DNA of 64,000 nt, from positions 62,001 through 126,000 of the forward strand of contig JACCGJ010006393.1 of NCBI GenBank assembly GCA_013407085.1, in the 5' to 3' direction. This DNA comes from Atriophallophorus winterbourni (Eukaryota > Platyhelminthes > Trematoda > Plagiorchiida > Microphallidae). Every line of letters begins with the position of its first letter. Position 1 is the stretch's first letter. The position numbers were made by a program, and so were the translations under genes. Positions 1 to 9,588 of this stretch are shown here, in pieces. Below the pieces are notes generated by a model. The model was not told the origin of the DNA. It saw nothing but the letters and a program-made list of their open reading frames with translations, and searched no databases.

Positions 1-1055
1 AACTCTTTAGGCTTAAATCCGTTCTGACATGTAGAACGCCGGAAGTGTTTATCCCTTTATATACGGCGATTGTCAGGCCGCATTTAGAATACTGCGTGCA
101 AGCCTGGAGCCCATTCTTTCAAAAGGACATATTACTATTAGAAAGAGTCCAACGACTGGCTACCAAAATGGTTGAAGGTATGTTTGGGAAACCCTACGAA
201 GAACGTCTAATTTCTTTAGGTCTCTTCTCCCTTCGGCGTCGGCGTCTACGGGGTGACCTCATAGAAACTTTCAAAATCCTGAAAGGCTTAGGCGACGAGG
301 GCTGTCAAATCCTGTTCTCTCGAGCGATCAACCCCTCAACTAGAGGACATACATTGAAGCTCGCGAAAAACCACAGCCGTCTGAATCTTAGGCAACACTT
401 TTTCAGTGAAAGAGTGGTAAGCTTCTGGAACAAGCTGCCTGAGGAACTAATAGCTTGCACATCAATAGGTGCATTCAAAAGGGGTTTAGATGCCTTGTGG
501 CTTGGGCTTTTCCCAGACTTTTTCCCGTGAATATGCAGGTTGTCTGTCGTCAGAATTGTCCATTTTTTGTTCATTTTGAAATTATATGGTCTTGACCACA
601 ATTTAAAAAAAAAACAAAAAAATCCTGTTATATAATGCCTCGTTTTAAATGTCATGTTTTAAATGTACGCACCAATTTTCCATAGCTAACCTCTCACCGG
701 CTTGGTGAAGAGAAACCCTTTCCGTTTTTCTCAGTCGCAGCTACAAATTCTGGGACCAAAGGACGGCTTGGAAAACATCGGACGTACCTTCGCATACGAC
801 GAGAATACCAGAGGAAAATGAACCAACTTTGGCAGTGGTGGGCGCTCCTTTGAAGCTTTCCACAGACGGAAATTCTGGACGCTCGATTGGCTTATCCCTT
901 GGCGGCGCGATCGTCGAGGATATCCAAATCACAATAAGAAAAAAACGCTTTGGCAGTGGTGGTTGCTTCTCTGCAGCTTTCCACCAAAAGAAATTCTGGA
1001 CGCTCGATTGGCTCGTTAGCCACATACTGTCCTGTGCAAACTGAACTGAACTATT
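1..1055 (+). mobile_element. 5'-truncated LINE copy A (CR1/Jockey-like, TGAAC tail)
   Basis: The open frame at about 15-530 encodes the C-terminal part of a non-LTR reverse transcriptase polyprotein: RPHLEYCVQAW, then a run of arginines (RRRRLRGDLIETFKIL), then FWNKLPEEL near the stop at 528-530. The RT catalytic domain lies outside the window. A 3' UTR of about 500 bp follows. It contains two partly repeated blocks around 'ggcagtggtgg' and ends in 'gtgcaaactgaactgaact' at about 1035-1052. The same 3' end recurs at 2020-2316 and 7430-7791, which defines one family. The next LINE copy starts directly after the tail. Confidence 0.8.
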
Positions 1056-2320
1056 CCTTTGCCCTCTTCTATTCCTGATTTTCATCGATGACTTGTCCTC
1101 TGAATTGAAGTGGCCATGCTTCATTTTCGCGGATGATGTGAAATTCATCGGATCAACGGATGAAGAGACCTTGATGCACGACCTAGGGCGGGTCATAAAC
1201 TGGTCATACCTGTGGGATCTCCCACTGAACCTGAATAAGAGCCAACTCTTGTCAACACTGGTTGATAAGATTTCGGTCCAGGTGGCGGGGAATTCCCTCA
1301 GTGTTAACGCCACACAGTGTGTTAAGGATTTGGGTGTACTGGTTAGGGCTGACTTCAAATGGGAGGACCAATGTGCCGCTGCGGCTCAGCGTGCACGCAA
1401 GGTACTTTTTCGGCTGAAATCAGTGCTATCGAGCAGAAGACCCGATGTATTCCTGCCACTGTACAAGGCATTAGTTCGGCCGCATCTTGAATACTGTGTT
1501 CAGGCGTGGTGTCCTCACTACAAAAAGGACATCCTTCGACTTGAAAGTGTACAGCGCCTCGCAACTCGCATGATTGAAGGTCAGCGAGGGAAACCGTACG
1601 CTGTGCGCCTAATGTCTCTCGATCTTTTCTCCCTTAGGCGCCGTCGTTTAAGAGGTGACTTAATAGAAACCTTTAAGATCTTGAAGGGTTTGAGTGGCGT
1701 GCAAATGAACGACTTCTTTACCTTAAGTCCCGAGCTGGGCACCCGGGGCCACTCACTTAAAATTGCTAAGAAACGATGTCGGCTAGACTCCAGGAAACAC
1801 TTTTTCAGCCTTAGGGTTGTTAACTTCTGGAACATTCTTCCAGAAGAACTTATATCCTGCAGTACCGTGTCTAGTTTTAAGCAGGGGTTGGACCGCAACT
1901 GGGGTAAGTTGTTTCCTGAATACTCGCCTTAATTGCTTTACAAGCTTAGGTTTTTCATCTTTTAGCGTTATCCCGTAAATTTAGTGAGGGCTAGAGTTCT
2001 CTGTGCTTTTTAATTTTTATTATACACAATGCTACTTCAGCTAACCTCTCACCGTGCTGGTGAAGAGAAACTGCTTTTTCTTTTTCCAGCATCGGCTATA
2101 ACGCGGTGCTTCCTAAGTTCAACCCGGATAATCTCTTGGCTTCGCGATCGGCGAAGATTTCAAACAGACAAAAAGAATATACGTTTTGGCAGTGGTGGGT
2201 GCTTCTCTACAGCTTTCCACCGAAAGAAATTCTGGACGCTCGATTGGCTTGTTAGCCACATACTGTCCTGTGCAAACTGAACTGAACTGAACTGAACTGA
2301 ACTGAACTGAACTGAAATGA
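1056..2320 (+). mobile_element. 5'-truncated LINE copy B with uninterrupted RT C-terminus and (TGAAC)n tail
   Basis: An open frame from about 1060 to 1932 starts inside RT motif B/C, reading PLLFLIFIDDLSSE, then the catalytic FADDVKF box (about 1128-1148). It continues through VRPHLEYCVQAW, RRRRLRGDLIETFKIL and NFWNILPEEL to a stop at 1930-1932. The 5' part (endonuclease and most RT motifs) is absent, as expected for incomplete target-primed reverse transcription. The 3' UTR runs 1933-2274 and ends in about nine ACTGA units (2275-2316). It abuts the tail of copy A, so one copy appears to have inserted at or beside the tail of the other. Confidence 0.85.
2275..2316 (+). repeat. (ACTGA)n microsatellite tail of LINE copy B
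   Basis: About nine tandem ACTGA units follow 'gtgcaa'. The same junction with fewer units occurs at the ends of copies A (1041-1052) and C (7775-7791). It is therefore the 3' terminus of the LINE family rather than an unrelated microsatellite. Confidence 0.9.
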
Positions 2321-2688
2321 CCGAAGTGAGCGGAATTTTTAAACATTTTTTTCGTTCAATAATGGGAACGAATAATCGGTAAACAAGAAATAAATTCTAA
2401 ATGTCTAATAACAATAAGGTTTCATTTAAATTTAAATACTCGATTTGAAATCTGAACAACTGCTTTTGAAGGACTTGGGTGTTCTAGTTAGAGCTAACTT
2501 CAAATGGGAGGACCAATGCGCTGTTGCAGCGCAACGTGCACGCAATGTGCTCTTTCGGTTGAAGTCGGTGCTTTCCAGCAGAAGTCCCGACTTGTTCCTG
2601 CCACTTTACAAGGCGTTAGTCAGGCCGCATTTGGAATATTGTGTCCAGGCGTGGTGTCCTCACTACCAGAAGGATATCATTCGACTTA

Positions 2689-3070
2689 ATGGTTTAATGG
2701 TTTAATGGTTTATTGTGGTGTAAAAGCATAGCTTAAAAATAACCACAGGTTGGTATTTACAGTGTGGTGGAAATAAAATTGTGAGTGTCATCTGTTCGGG
2801 GACGGGGAGGCCTTATAGCGGGCCACACTCGCTTTGGAATTGCGCCTTCCTTATATTGCGAGGCGGTAGCAGGAGAATACGGAGGCATCGGGGTGGCGTT
2901 AGACCTGGAAACAAGTAAAACTGACAGGTGGTTAGGAAGGGAATGAACGGAGTAGTAAGGCAAGGAGGACAACGTACCTGAAAAAATGAAGCTAGTACGC
3001 GATGCGGTGTAGTGGATCAGTGCTGATCCGAGAACAACAGCAATCGGACAGACAAGGCCTCAAGGTATGT
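2689..3070 (-). mobile_element. Unclassified ~380-bp repeat inserted in LINE copy C
   Basis: On the plus strand the insert begins with three copies of the 8-mer ttaatggt (about 2685-2712). Read on the minus strand these form a microsatellite-like 3' tail, so minus is the likely sense strand. The body includes 'aaataaccacagg' and 'ggggaggccttatagcgg'. A shorter relative occupies 8040-8340. No coding frame is recognised. The tail and the clean interruption of RT sequence suggest a non-autonomous retroposon. Confidence 0.6.
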
Positions 3071-3198
3071 CGTTGTGGAAGCGTTTAGCGACTAGCAACA
3101 CGCATGATTGAGGGTCAGCGTAGGAAAAGTTATGCTGATCGCCTTTGGGCTCTGGGTCTTTTCTCTCTTAAACATCGTCGTTTGAGATTCTTGGGGAT

Positions 3199-4152
3199 TC
3201 TTGTCTGGTTTGTTCGAAACAGGTTGCCAATAACGCTAAAGCTGTTCAATGTGAAATTTGTCTAATGTGGATACATATTCGATGTGGTTCAATGAAGCCG
3301 GAGATGTATCGTTGGCTTCAGAAGAATTCATGCGATATCATTCGCACGATATGTAAGATATGCCTTCCACCGACTGGTTTCAAGCTCGCAAGTACTCAGC
3401 TTCCAGTTGACACGGCTTCTGCTAAGTCCTCTGAAGGTATTGATGGGAGTATTGTAAATAGTGGCTCACCCTCGAAGAAGGATAACCGCCACACATCTTG
3501 TGTACAACAAGTCTGCGTGCAATCTGAAGATGTACGCACCTTTGCGGAAGTGGCTTCCTCGTCTTTACTCGGTTCCAAAGACGGAATTAGTTTTGCCGGT
3601 GAAACGAACGTTCTTGAGGCCAAAGAGGTCCAGGAACCATCTAAGCTAGATAAATCTATAAAGAAGAAACACCAGAGCTTTACGACTGTTGAGAATAGAC
3701 AATCCTGCGTCATTCTTCACAATGCACCGGAGCAAACAGGTGCTTTGGCGATAGACAGGGTTAAACAGGAACGCGAGTTCTTAAATTCTGCTCTTGCCCC
3801 CCTTTTCGACGAAGGTGAAAAGGGTGTAACGGTACGCACAGCGTTTCGTCTAGGCCGCAGGCCAGCGCCAGGAGATCGCCCAAGACCGTTAAAGATTGTG
3901 TTAGACTCTGTTGAGCAAGTGACCTTACTGCTAAAGAGGGGTTACAGGTTAAAGGGTAGTGAACTTCGACTCCTGCGTGATCTTTCTCCGGAAGATCGTG
4001 TGAAGATGCGAAAAGCTACTCAGGAAATTAGCGAGCGCAGAGCCGCAGGTGAAACTAACTTGCGCATTGTGGATTTTCGGGTTGTGAGGATGAGGCCAAA
4101 AGTTCGTTGGCAACCTCTGACGATATGCATTCGGAGGGATCTGGATCTTTAA
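3199..4152 (+). CDS. LINE ORF1 protein with N-terminal zinc finger
   Basis: The open frame extends upstream of the first ATG (3265) to at least 3199. That upstream part holds the start of a PHD-like zinc finger: C-x2-C, about ten residues, C-x2-C, then H-x2-C and C-x2-C (codons within about 3202-3370). A low-complexity middle is followed by a basic region rich in RLGRRP and RDLSPEDRVKMRKATQEI, as seen in CR1-group ORF1 RNA-binding proteins. The N-terminus may be slightly truncated by the insertion. The last 46 nt overlap ORF2 in another frame, so ORF2 may be translated by reinitiation or frameshifting. The role in retrotransposition is inferred from family knowledge. Confidence 0.75.
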   Translation, partial: SCLVCSKQVANNAKAVQCEICLMWIHIRCGSMKPEMYRWLQKNSCDIIRTICKICLPPTGFKLASTQLPVDTASAKSSEGIDGSIVNSGSPSKKDNRHTSCVQQVCVQSEDVRTFAEVASSSLLGSKDGISFAGETNVLEAKEVQEPSKLDKSIKKKHQSFTTVENRQSCVILHNAPEQTGALAIDRVKQEREFLNSALAPLFDEGEKGVTVRTAFRLGRRPAPGDRPRPLKIVLDSVEQVTLLLKRGYRLKGSELRLLRDLSPEDRVKMRKATQEISERRAAGETNLRIVDFRVVRMRPKVRWQPLTICIRRDLDL

Positions 4153-6938
4153 AAGTGATATATTTTAATGCGAGGAGCTTGAGAAACAAACTGGATGAAC
4201 TCTTTGATCGGATTAGATGGGACCCTCCAGCGATCATTGCGGTGACGGAAACCTGGCTCTCACCTGAGCAGGATGATCCCGAGCTGGCCATACTTGGATA
4301 TAGACTCTTTCGCTCGGATCGAACAGACGCTAAAATCGGTGGTGGGGTTGCCTTATATTTCCAACAACATATTTCCGTCGCAGTGTTGGCTCGCTTCCAG
4401 CATTCTGCCGGTATGGCTGAGAGTATATGGTGCCGTATAAGGACTGCAGCTTCATTTGCCACGATAGGTGTCGTCTATCGTTCTCCCAATACTCAGGCAG
4501 ATACTGTGATATCACAGATATGTCAGTATGGTAGATCCTCAAACTGCTTGATTATGGGGGATTTCAATGCTCCTAGTATTGATTGGACTTCGCTAGATGA
4601 AGGTTCTGGGTCATTCGAGCGGGACTTATTGGACGCTGTGGTTGATGTGGGCCTCGTGCAGCACGTTTCCCATCCGACCAGAGTAGGCCCTACTGGGTGT
4701 GAGTCCATTTTGGACTTGGTATTCACTCCCACGCAGTCCGATATTACTCAGCTTCGGACTGAAGCTCCATTAGGCTGCAGTGACCATGCCACCTTAAGTT
4801 TTATGTGGAAACGCAACACTGGCTGGGTACCAGATCCAATTCCCAGAAGGAATTTTTGGAAGGCAGACGCGGGTAGGTTACGGGATGTTGCTTCATCTCT
4901 CGATTGGTCTTTCGATCAAGCAGCTGATGTTGAAGATTGTTGGCTGGTGATCCGTAATAACATTTTGACAGTTATTGAGGTGGCTGTTCCGTTGTCCACA
5001 CGTCGTCGTAAGGCGAAAGGTCCACCTTGGTTTGATAAGGAAATAAGGAAACTTTTGCGGCAACGTCAAAAGCTCTGGTCGATATTCCGAAGTCGGAAAA
5101 ACGCCACTGACTATGACAACTATCGGCAAGCTAGAAACCTTTGTACGGCATTAAAGCGCAGGAAACGTATGTTGTACGAGCAGCGTTTGGTTGACGAGTC
5201 TACTTGTGCACCAAAACGGCTATTCGCATACATTCGACGCCGCACAAAGGCGTCGCCATATATTCCTAATTTGATAGATACTAATGGGGTAGACATTACT
5301 GAGGATGGTTTGAAAGCTGAAGCCATGGCTAAGCAGTATGCCTCCGTGTACTGTCTGGAAGACAGTGATCCTCCTTCTGTCTTTAATAACAGTGAGGTGC
5401 TGTCTGATCTTGATGTAGATGTAGAGACTGTTAGACACCTGTTGGAACAGTTAGACACACAATCCGCGCCAGGACCAGACGGTATTCATCCGTTGGTTTT
5501 ACGAGCACTATCAGAAGTGTTGTGCGTTCCGCTGGCCAGGTTGTTTACAAAATCTGTAACATTAGGGGTCTTGCCACAAGAATGGAAACAGGGTATTATT
5601 AAACCTATGTTTAAGAGTGGGGACCCCAGTAATCCTGCTAATTACAGGCCGGTCACATTGACTTCTGTGATCGGTAAAATTTTAGAGAAGCTGATCAAAA
5701 GGAAATTAGAGCACTTTCTTTTGGAGTGTGGGCGTTGGTGTCCACAACAACATGGATTCACCAAAAATCGCTCATGCGTAAGTAATCTGCTCCTGGCGCG
5801 AGAAAGTTGGTGTGCTTTGACTGATTCTGGTCAAGAGGTCGATGTCATTTTTATCGACTTCAGTAAGGCGTTTGACCGCGTGCCCCACCGCCGATTGCTC
5901 GTCAAGCTGGAGGGTTTGGGTATTCAGGGTTGTCTACTAAAATGGATCGAGGCATTCATCTCAGGGCGGTCAAACCGTGTCGAGGTGAATGGAGTTTTGT
6001 CTTCAGAGATGATAGCAGGCTCCGGAGTGCCGCAGGGATCTGTCCTTGGCCCATTGCTATTCAAAGTTTTCGTGAATGATATTCCGGACGCGGTAGCGAT
6101 CGATTGTCTTTTATTCGCGGATGATCTGAAACTGTGGGCCTCTGTCAGTTCCTGCGATGGCCACAAGCAACTGCAACAAGCAGTTGATGACTTAGTCAGT
6201 TGGACACATCGCTGGTCACTGCCTATCAATGAGGACAAGACAGTGGTCATGCGCATAAACTCCGATGACACTGGTGGTGAATACTTTATTGGAGGTAAGC
6301 CTATTAGAGCGGTGACGGTCGAAAAAGACTTAGGGATTCTGGTTATGGATTCCTTGAAGTCGAAGGCTGACACTTGTCGGAGAATAGGCAGCGCTACCAG
6401 GATGCTCTGGGCGATTCGGCGTTCCTTTGCGTCCATTACCCCGCAAATGTTCCAGACACTTTTCTCTGTGTACATTCGTCCTCTGTTGGAATATGGGCTA
6501 CCTGTTGCATTTCCTCAGTCCAAAGGCGAATGCGACTCCTTGGAGAGGGTACAAAGGAGGGGCACTAAGATGGTTTGTGGATTGCGCCAACTGGCGTACG
6601 AGGATAGGAGGAGCTTGCTGAAACTCTACCCCCTAGAGCTTCGAAGGGAAAGATATGACCTGCTCCTGACACGCCGTATTCTTCTCGGTCAATATGGAGA
6701 CGAGTTCCTCCAGTACTTCCGATTAGTAGGTGAGTCGAGGACACGTGGACATGACTTTAAGTTGCAGAAGCCTAGAAGGCTGAAGCTGAGTAATGCGAGC
6801 ACGCTATCCACGCGGGTGGTGAACACTTGGAACTCTCTACCGAAAGAGCTCCTGTCTCTACCATCTGAACAGCTATTCAAAAGCGCGTTGGATCAGCATT
6901 TGTTGAGACGGATGGACTTGATCCCCGGAGTGATATAG
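4107..6938 (+). CDS. LINE ORF2 polyprotein: AP-like endonuclease and reverse transcriptase
   Basis: This 943-codon frame is uninterrupted. Residues about 15-230 form an apurinic-like endonuclease with FNARSLRNK (Mg-binding Asn), VTETW (catalytic Glu), GDFNAPSIDW and SDHATLSF. A basic linker leads to the RT domain: APGPDGIHP, NYRPVTLTSVIGK, HGFTKNRSC, FIDFSKAFDRV (first catalytic Asp), GVPQGSVLGPLLF and the active-site box LLFADDLKLW. The C-terminal thumb ends with RTRGHDFKL and NTWNSLPKELL. The protein would nick target DNA and reverse transcribe its own RNA there. All catalytic motifs appear present, so this copy may be young. It assigns to the CR1/Jockey group by motif style only. Confidence 0.92.
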   Translation: MATSDDMHSEGSGSLKVIYFNARSLRNKLDELFDRIRWDPPAIIAVTETWLSPEQDDPELAILGYRLFRSDRTDAKIGGGVALYFQQHISVAVLARFQHSAGMAESIWCRIRTAASFATIGVVYRSPNTQADTVISQICQYGRSSNCLIMGDFNAPSIDWTSLDEGSGSFERDLLDAVVDVGLVQHVSHPTRVGPTGCESILDLVFTPTQSDITQLRTEAPLGCSDHATLSFMWKRNTGWVPDPIPRRNFWKADAGRLRDVASSLDWSFDQAADVEDCWLVIRNNILTVIEVAVPLSTRRRKAKGPPWFDKEIRKLLRQRQKLWSIFRSRKNATDYDNYRQARNLCTALKRRKRMLYEQRLVDESTCAPKRLFAYIRRRTKASPYIPNLIDTNGVDITEDGLKAEAMAKQYASVYCLEDSDPPSVFNNSEVLSDLDVDVETVRHLLEQLDTQSAPGPDGIHPLVLRALSEVLCVPLARLFTKSVTLGVLPQEWKQGIIKPMFKSGDPSNPANYRPVTLTSVIGKILEKLIKRKLEHFLLECGRWCPQQHGFTKNRSCVSNLLLARESWCALTDSGQEVDVIFIDFSKAFDRVPHRRLLVKLEGLGIQGCLLKWIEAFISGRSNRVEVNGVLSSEMIAGSGVPQGSVLGPLLFKVFVNDIPDAVAIDCLLFADDLKLWASVSSCDGHKQLQQAVDDLVSWTHRWSLPINEDKTVVMRINSDDTGGEYFIGGKPIRAVTVEKDLGILVMDSLKSKADTCRRIGSATRMLWAIRRSFASITPQMFQTLFSVYIRPLLEYGLPVAFPQSKGECDSLERVQRRGTKMVCGLRQLAYEDRRSLLKLYPLELRRERYDLLLTRRILLGQYGDEFLQYFRLVGESRTRGHDFKLQKPRRLKLSNASTLSTRVVNTWNSLPKELLSLPSEQLFKSALDQHLLRRMDLIPGVI

Positions 6939-7041
6939 TGGTGTTCCTCTACTCTCAGGGTTTGCCTTGTCAGCAGAAGTCACCCATGTCTATTACTGTG
7001 ATGAAGCTCAAACGGGATTTTATCCCTTCTGCTTTCGATTC

Positions 7042-7067
7042 AGAAGAAGAAGAAGAAGAAGAAGAGA
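7042..7067 (+). repeat. (GAA)n tail of the full-length LINE
   Basis: About eight GAA units sit between the ORF2 3' UTR and the resumed coding sequence of LINE copy C. They mark the 3' end of the inserted LINE. Confidence 0.85.
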
Positions 7068-7791
7068 GGTGATTTGATTGAAACCTTTAAGATCTTAAAG
7101 GGCTTAAGCGGCGTTAATCCAGATGACATATTTACCTTAAGTCCTAAGCTGGGCACTCGCGGACACGCACTCAAGCTCGCTAAGGAACGATGTCGACTAG
7201 ATTCTAGGAAAAACTTTTTCAGCTTCAGGGTGGTCAACTTCTGGAACAAGCTCCCTGAAGAACTTATCTCCTGTAGTTCCGTCTCAACTTTCAAGCAGGG
7301 TTTAGACCGTGACTGGGGTAAGTTATTCTCTGATTACATCCCATGATTACCATGCTTAGGTTGTCCTCCATTTTGCTCGCTATTCACTGTAGCAATTTTA
7401 GAGCATCTTCCTATTCTTGATTCTCCATCAGCTGACCTCTCACCGTGCTGGTGAGGAGAAACTGCCTTTTCTTTTTTCCAGCATCGATTATTGCGCGTTG
7501 CTGTCCTACTACTATCCTACTACTACAGCGCCTGGCACCGCGATCATCAGAGATTGCAAACAGAGAAGAAAGAAAATTACCTTTTGGCAGTGCATCGATT
7601 ATAGCGCGGTGCTCCTCCAACTACATTCTCCTAGTCCTACGACCATCAGAGGTTCCACACGGAGAAAAAGGATTGACCCTTTGGCAGTGGTGGGCGCTTC
7701 TCCGCAGCTTTCCACCGAAAGAAATTCTGGACGCTCGATTGGCTTGTCAGCCACATACTGTCCTGTGCAAACTGAACTGAACTGAACTGAA

Positions 7792-8400
7792 TAATTGGGA
7801 ATTCGTACTTTTTGATGCCATGCATTCCGTGCGATTCTTATTATGTACTGCGATGTACTGATTTTGGTTTTCCTTTTTCTCGAGAATGCCAAACACCCGT
7901 GCTTAAGACTGCTTTCGATGACCCCTTGTTCCGGAACCAGGGGGCATGTCTTAAAGCTTGCCCATCTACCAAGTCGGTTAAACTGCGGAAAGTTCTTTTT
8001 CTCAGTCCACACTCCTGCCTGGAATGATAGTTCAATAGTATATTTATGGTAAAATAAGCACATAGCTTCAAATAACCACAGGATGTATTTACAGTGGATC
8101 GAAAAAATAGGATACAGAACAAAACGTCAGAATGGGGTTCAAGGGAATTAATTGGTCAGTATAATTAGTACGGGTGCGGGGAGGCCTTATAGCGGTCCAC
8201 ACTCGCTTTGGAGTTGCGTCTTCCCGAGTTCGCTAGGCGGTAGCTTGAGAATAGGAAGGATTGGGGTTGTGTTAGACCTTTCCGGGATTCTTGTGGCATT
8301 TGTACGGGTAGGGCATCGACTCAAGACACGGGAAATAGTGAGTCTGAAAGAGTGGGAAACTTGGAACTCATTAGAATCGGTGTGAATACAGAAAAAAATG
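7792..8400 (+). mobile_element. Decayed LINE RT C-terminal fragment (copy D), interrupted
   Basis: At 7925-8025 one frame reads TRGHVLKLAHLPSRLNCGKFFFS, the conserved RT C-terminus also seen at 1739-1812. Around 8345-8385 the frame resumes as ERVGNLELIRI, matching the following RVVNFWNKLPE region. The two halves are separated by the repeat at 8040-8340. The reading frame is broken and no RT core is present. Confidence 0.55.
8040..8340 (-). mobile_element. Second copy of the ~380-bp unclassified repeat
   Basis: It shares 'aaataaccacagg', 'gtatttacagtg' and 'ggggaggccttatagcgg' with 2689-3070, in the same orientation. It lacks the clear ttaatggt tail and the far end of the first copy. Like the first copy, it lies inside a LINE RT C-terminal coding stretch. 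Confidence 0.6.
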
Positions 8401-8406
8401 TCACAT

Positions 8407-8626
8407 TGTTAGGAGGGCACCCTCTGTCGTATAGACAGTGAACGAACTATAGAATAATAGAACAATCAAGATCGATGGTGAGTTCCAATTGTGATTTTTA
8501 TTCACTGTGATATTCACACATTTGCTCAATTGTGATACTCTTTGCATTCGGTCAATACACGAGTTCAGTGACGGTTGCGTTCTCTCTGACCACAAGGGCT
8601 GGGCCAACAATAGTACAGCACAGACA
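8407..8626 (+). repeat. 5' LTR of gag-only retrotransposon
   Basis: It matches 9589-9808 by eye over 220 bp. The four differences I see are clustered at about 8451-8462 (A here versus C or T in the other copy). It begins TGTTAGGAGGG and ends CACAGACA. Confidence 0.88.
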
Positions 8627-8668
8627 TAACAACTTGGCGACGGGGATAAAAGAACCCAGCAATTCGAA

Positions 8669-9530
8669 ATGGCAATCACAACAGAAGAAGTAAAATCAAT
8701 ACTTCAGCAACAGCAACGCCAATTCGAAGAAGCTCAAGCCCGTTTGATGCAGACACTTTTGAAAAATCTGAGTGCTATTTATCAAGACCAGAAAACTGAC
8801 GCACAGAACCCAGTGGTGGATGCAATCAACAGCATCCCCAAATTTGATTACGACCCAGAAAGCGGTCTCACCTTCGAATCTTGGTTCAAGAGATTCAAAT
8901 ATATTTTTCAATCAATTTACAAAGAAATTTTTGGCGAACAGTCTTTTATTTAACAGAAGATATAACTGCATGAAATTGATCAAGCAGGATTGCGATGATT
9001 TTGTAACTTATGCAGGAAAAATATGTGGTCTGCAATCAGAGAAGGATAAAGAGATTCGCACAAGACTACCGTCACTACTCGATCAAAATCCGAAAATCAA
9101 CATGACGTCAATAACAACCGAATGCCAGAGGCTACAAAATTTGAAGCGTGACGCTGCGCTAGTTGAAAAAACCCCTGCCAGAATGAGCCGGTGGTGTTAG
9201 CCGTCAAGCACCAAAGTAGCCGGCAGAAAGATCACCGTGTCGATCAAGACACCAAGCTTCCATCCCACTTTAGCCAATGTGACGAATGGCATTTTGCGCG
9301 TTATTGTCCATTCAAGAAGCACCGATGCCAGAACTACAACAGAAACGGGCACAACGAAAACTACTGCCGCACAAACTATTTTAAGAGATCAGTGTTCAAT
9401 GATCCGTATCCTGTCTTCGCCACCTTCAAGACCCAAGAAAATGAAAATTCAGCGGAAGAAGAGCCACCTCAAATTAATTCCGCGGAATGCAAACCAAGAA
9501 GGTGAGCCGATCGAAGAGGTGTTCCAGTAA
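8669..9530 (+). pseudogene. Broken gag with nucleocapsid-like remnant
   Basis: The frame opens with MAITTEEVKSIL followed by a glutamine-rich helix and FDYDPESGLTFESWFKRF, typical of flatworm and nematode Ty3/gypsy gag. At about 8935 the sequence jumps to IFGEQS, then changes frame to LFNRRYNCMKL and CGLQSEKDKEIRTRL. Both jumps look like deletions relative to a full gag. At 9191-9505 a third frame holds a degenerate CCHC knuckle (QCDEWHFARYC, then CQNYNRNGHNENYC). The sequence cannot encode an intact capsid protein. Confidence 0.7.
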
Positions 9531-9588
9531 CCCTCTGCAAGTGAATCCAAAAATGAAGTCATACGACAACCAAGCTTAAAGGGGGAGG

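Larger units (their letters stand above)
3187..7067 (+). mobile_element. Near-full-length LINE with ORF1 and intact ORF2, (GAA)n tail
   Basis: The element contains a zinc-finger ORF1 (to 4152), an overlapping EN-RT ORF2 (4107-6938), a short 3' UTR (6939-7041) and a (GAA)n tail (about 7042-7067). It sits in the arginine-rich coding stretch of LINE copy C: cgtcgtttgaga on the left and ggtgatttg on the right. Only 'gaga' is shared between the two ends, so any TSD is very short or absent, which fits CR1-type elements. The 5' end falls a few codons before the zinc finger, so a short 5' truncation is possible. ORF2 belongs to a different family from copies A-C. Confidence 0.85.
2445..7791 (+). mobile_element. 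LINE copy C, split by two nested insertions
   Basis: Three separated blocks form one copy of the TGAAC-tailed LINE. Block 1 (2445-2688) encodes LKDLGVLVRANFKWEDQ through HYQKDIIRL. Block 2 (3071-3186) resumes with the equivalent of SVQRLATRMIEGQR and stops in the arginine run. Block 3 (7068-7791) starts with GDLIETFKIL, runs to the stop at 7344-7346, and carries the family 3' UTR and tail. Collinearity with copies A and B shows that block 1/2 is interrupted by the 2689-3070 repeat and block 2/3 by the full LINE at 3187-7067. Frames are damaged around the first junction. Confidence 0.85.

Noticed and set aside
305..655. Minus-strand 116-codon frame opposite LINE copy A
   Set aside because: It is a shadow of the RT coding strand and its 3' UTR, with no recognisable motif.
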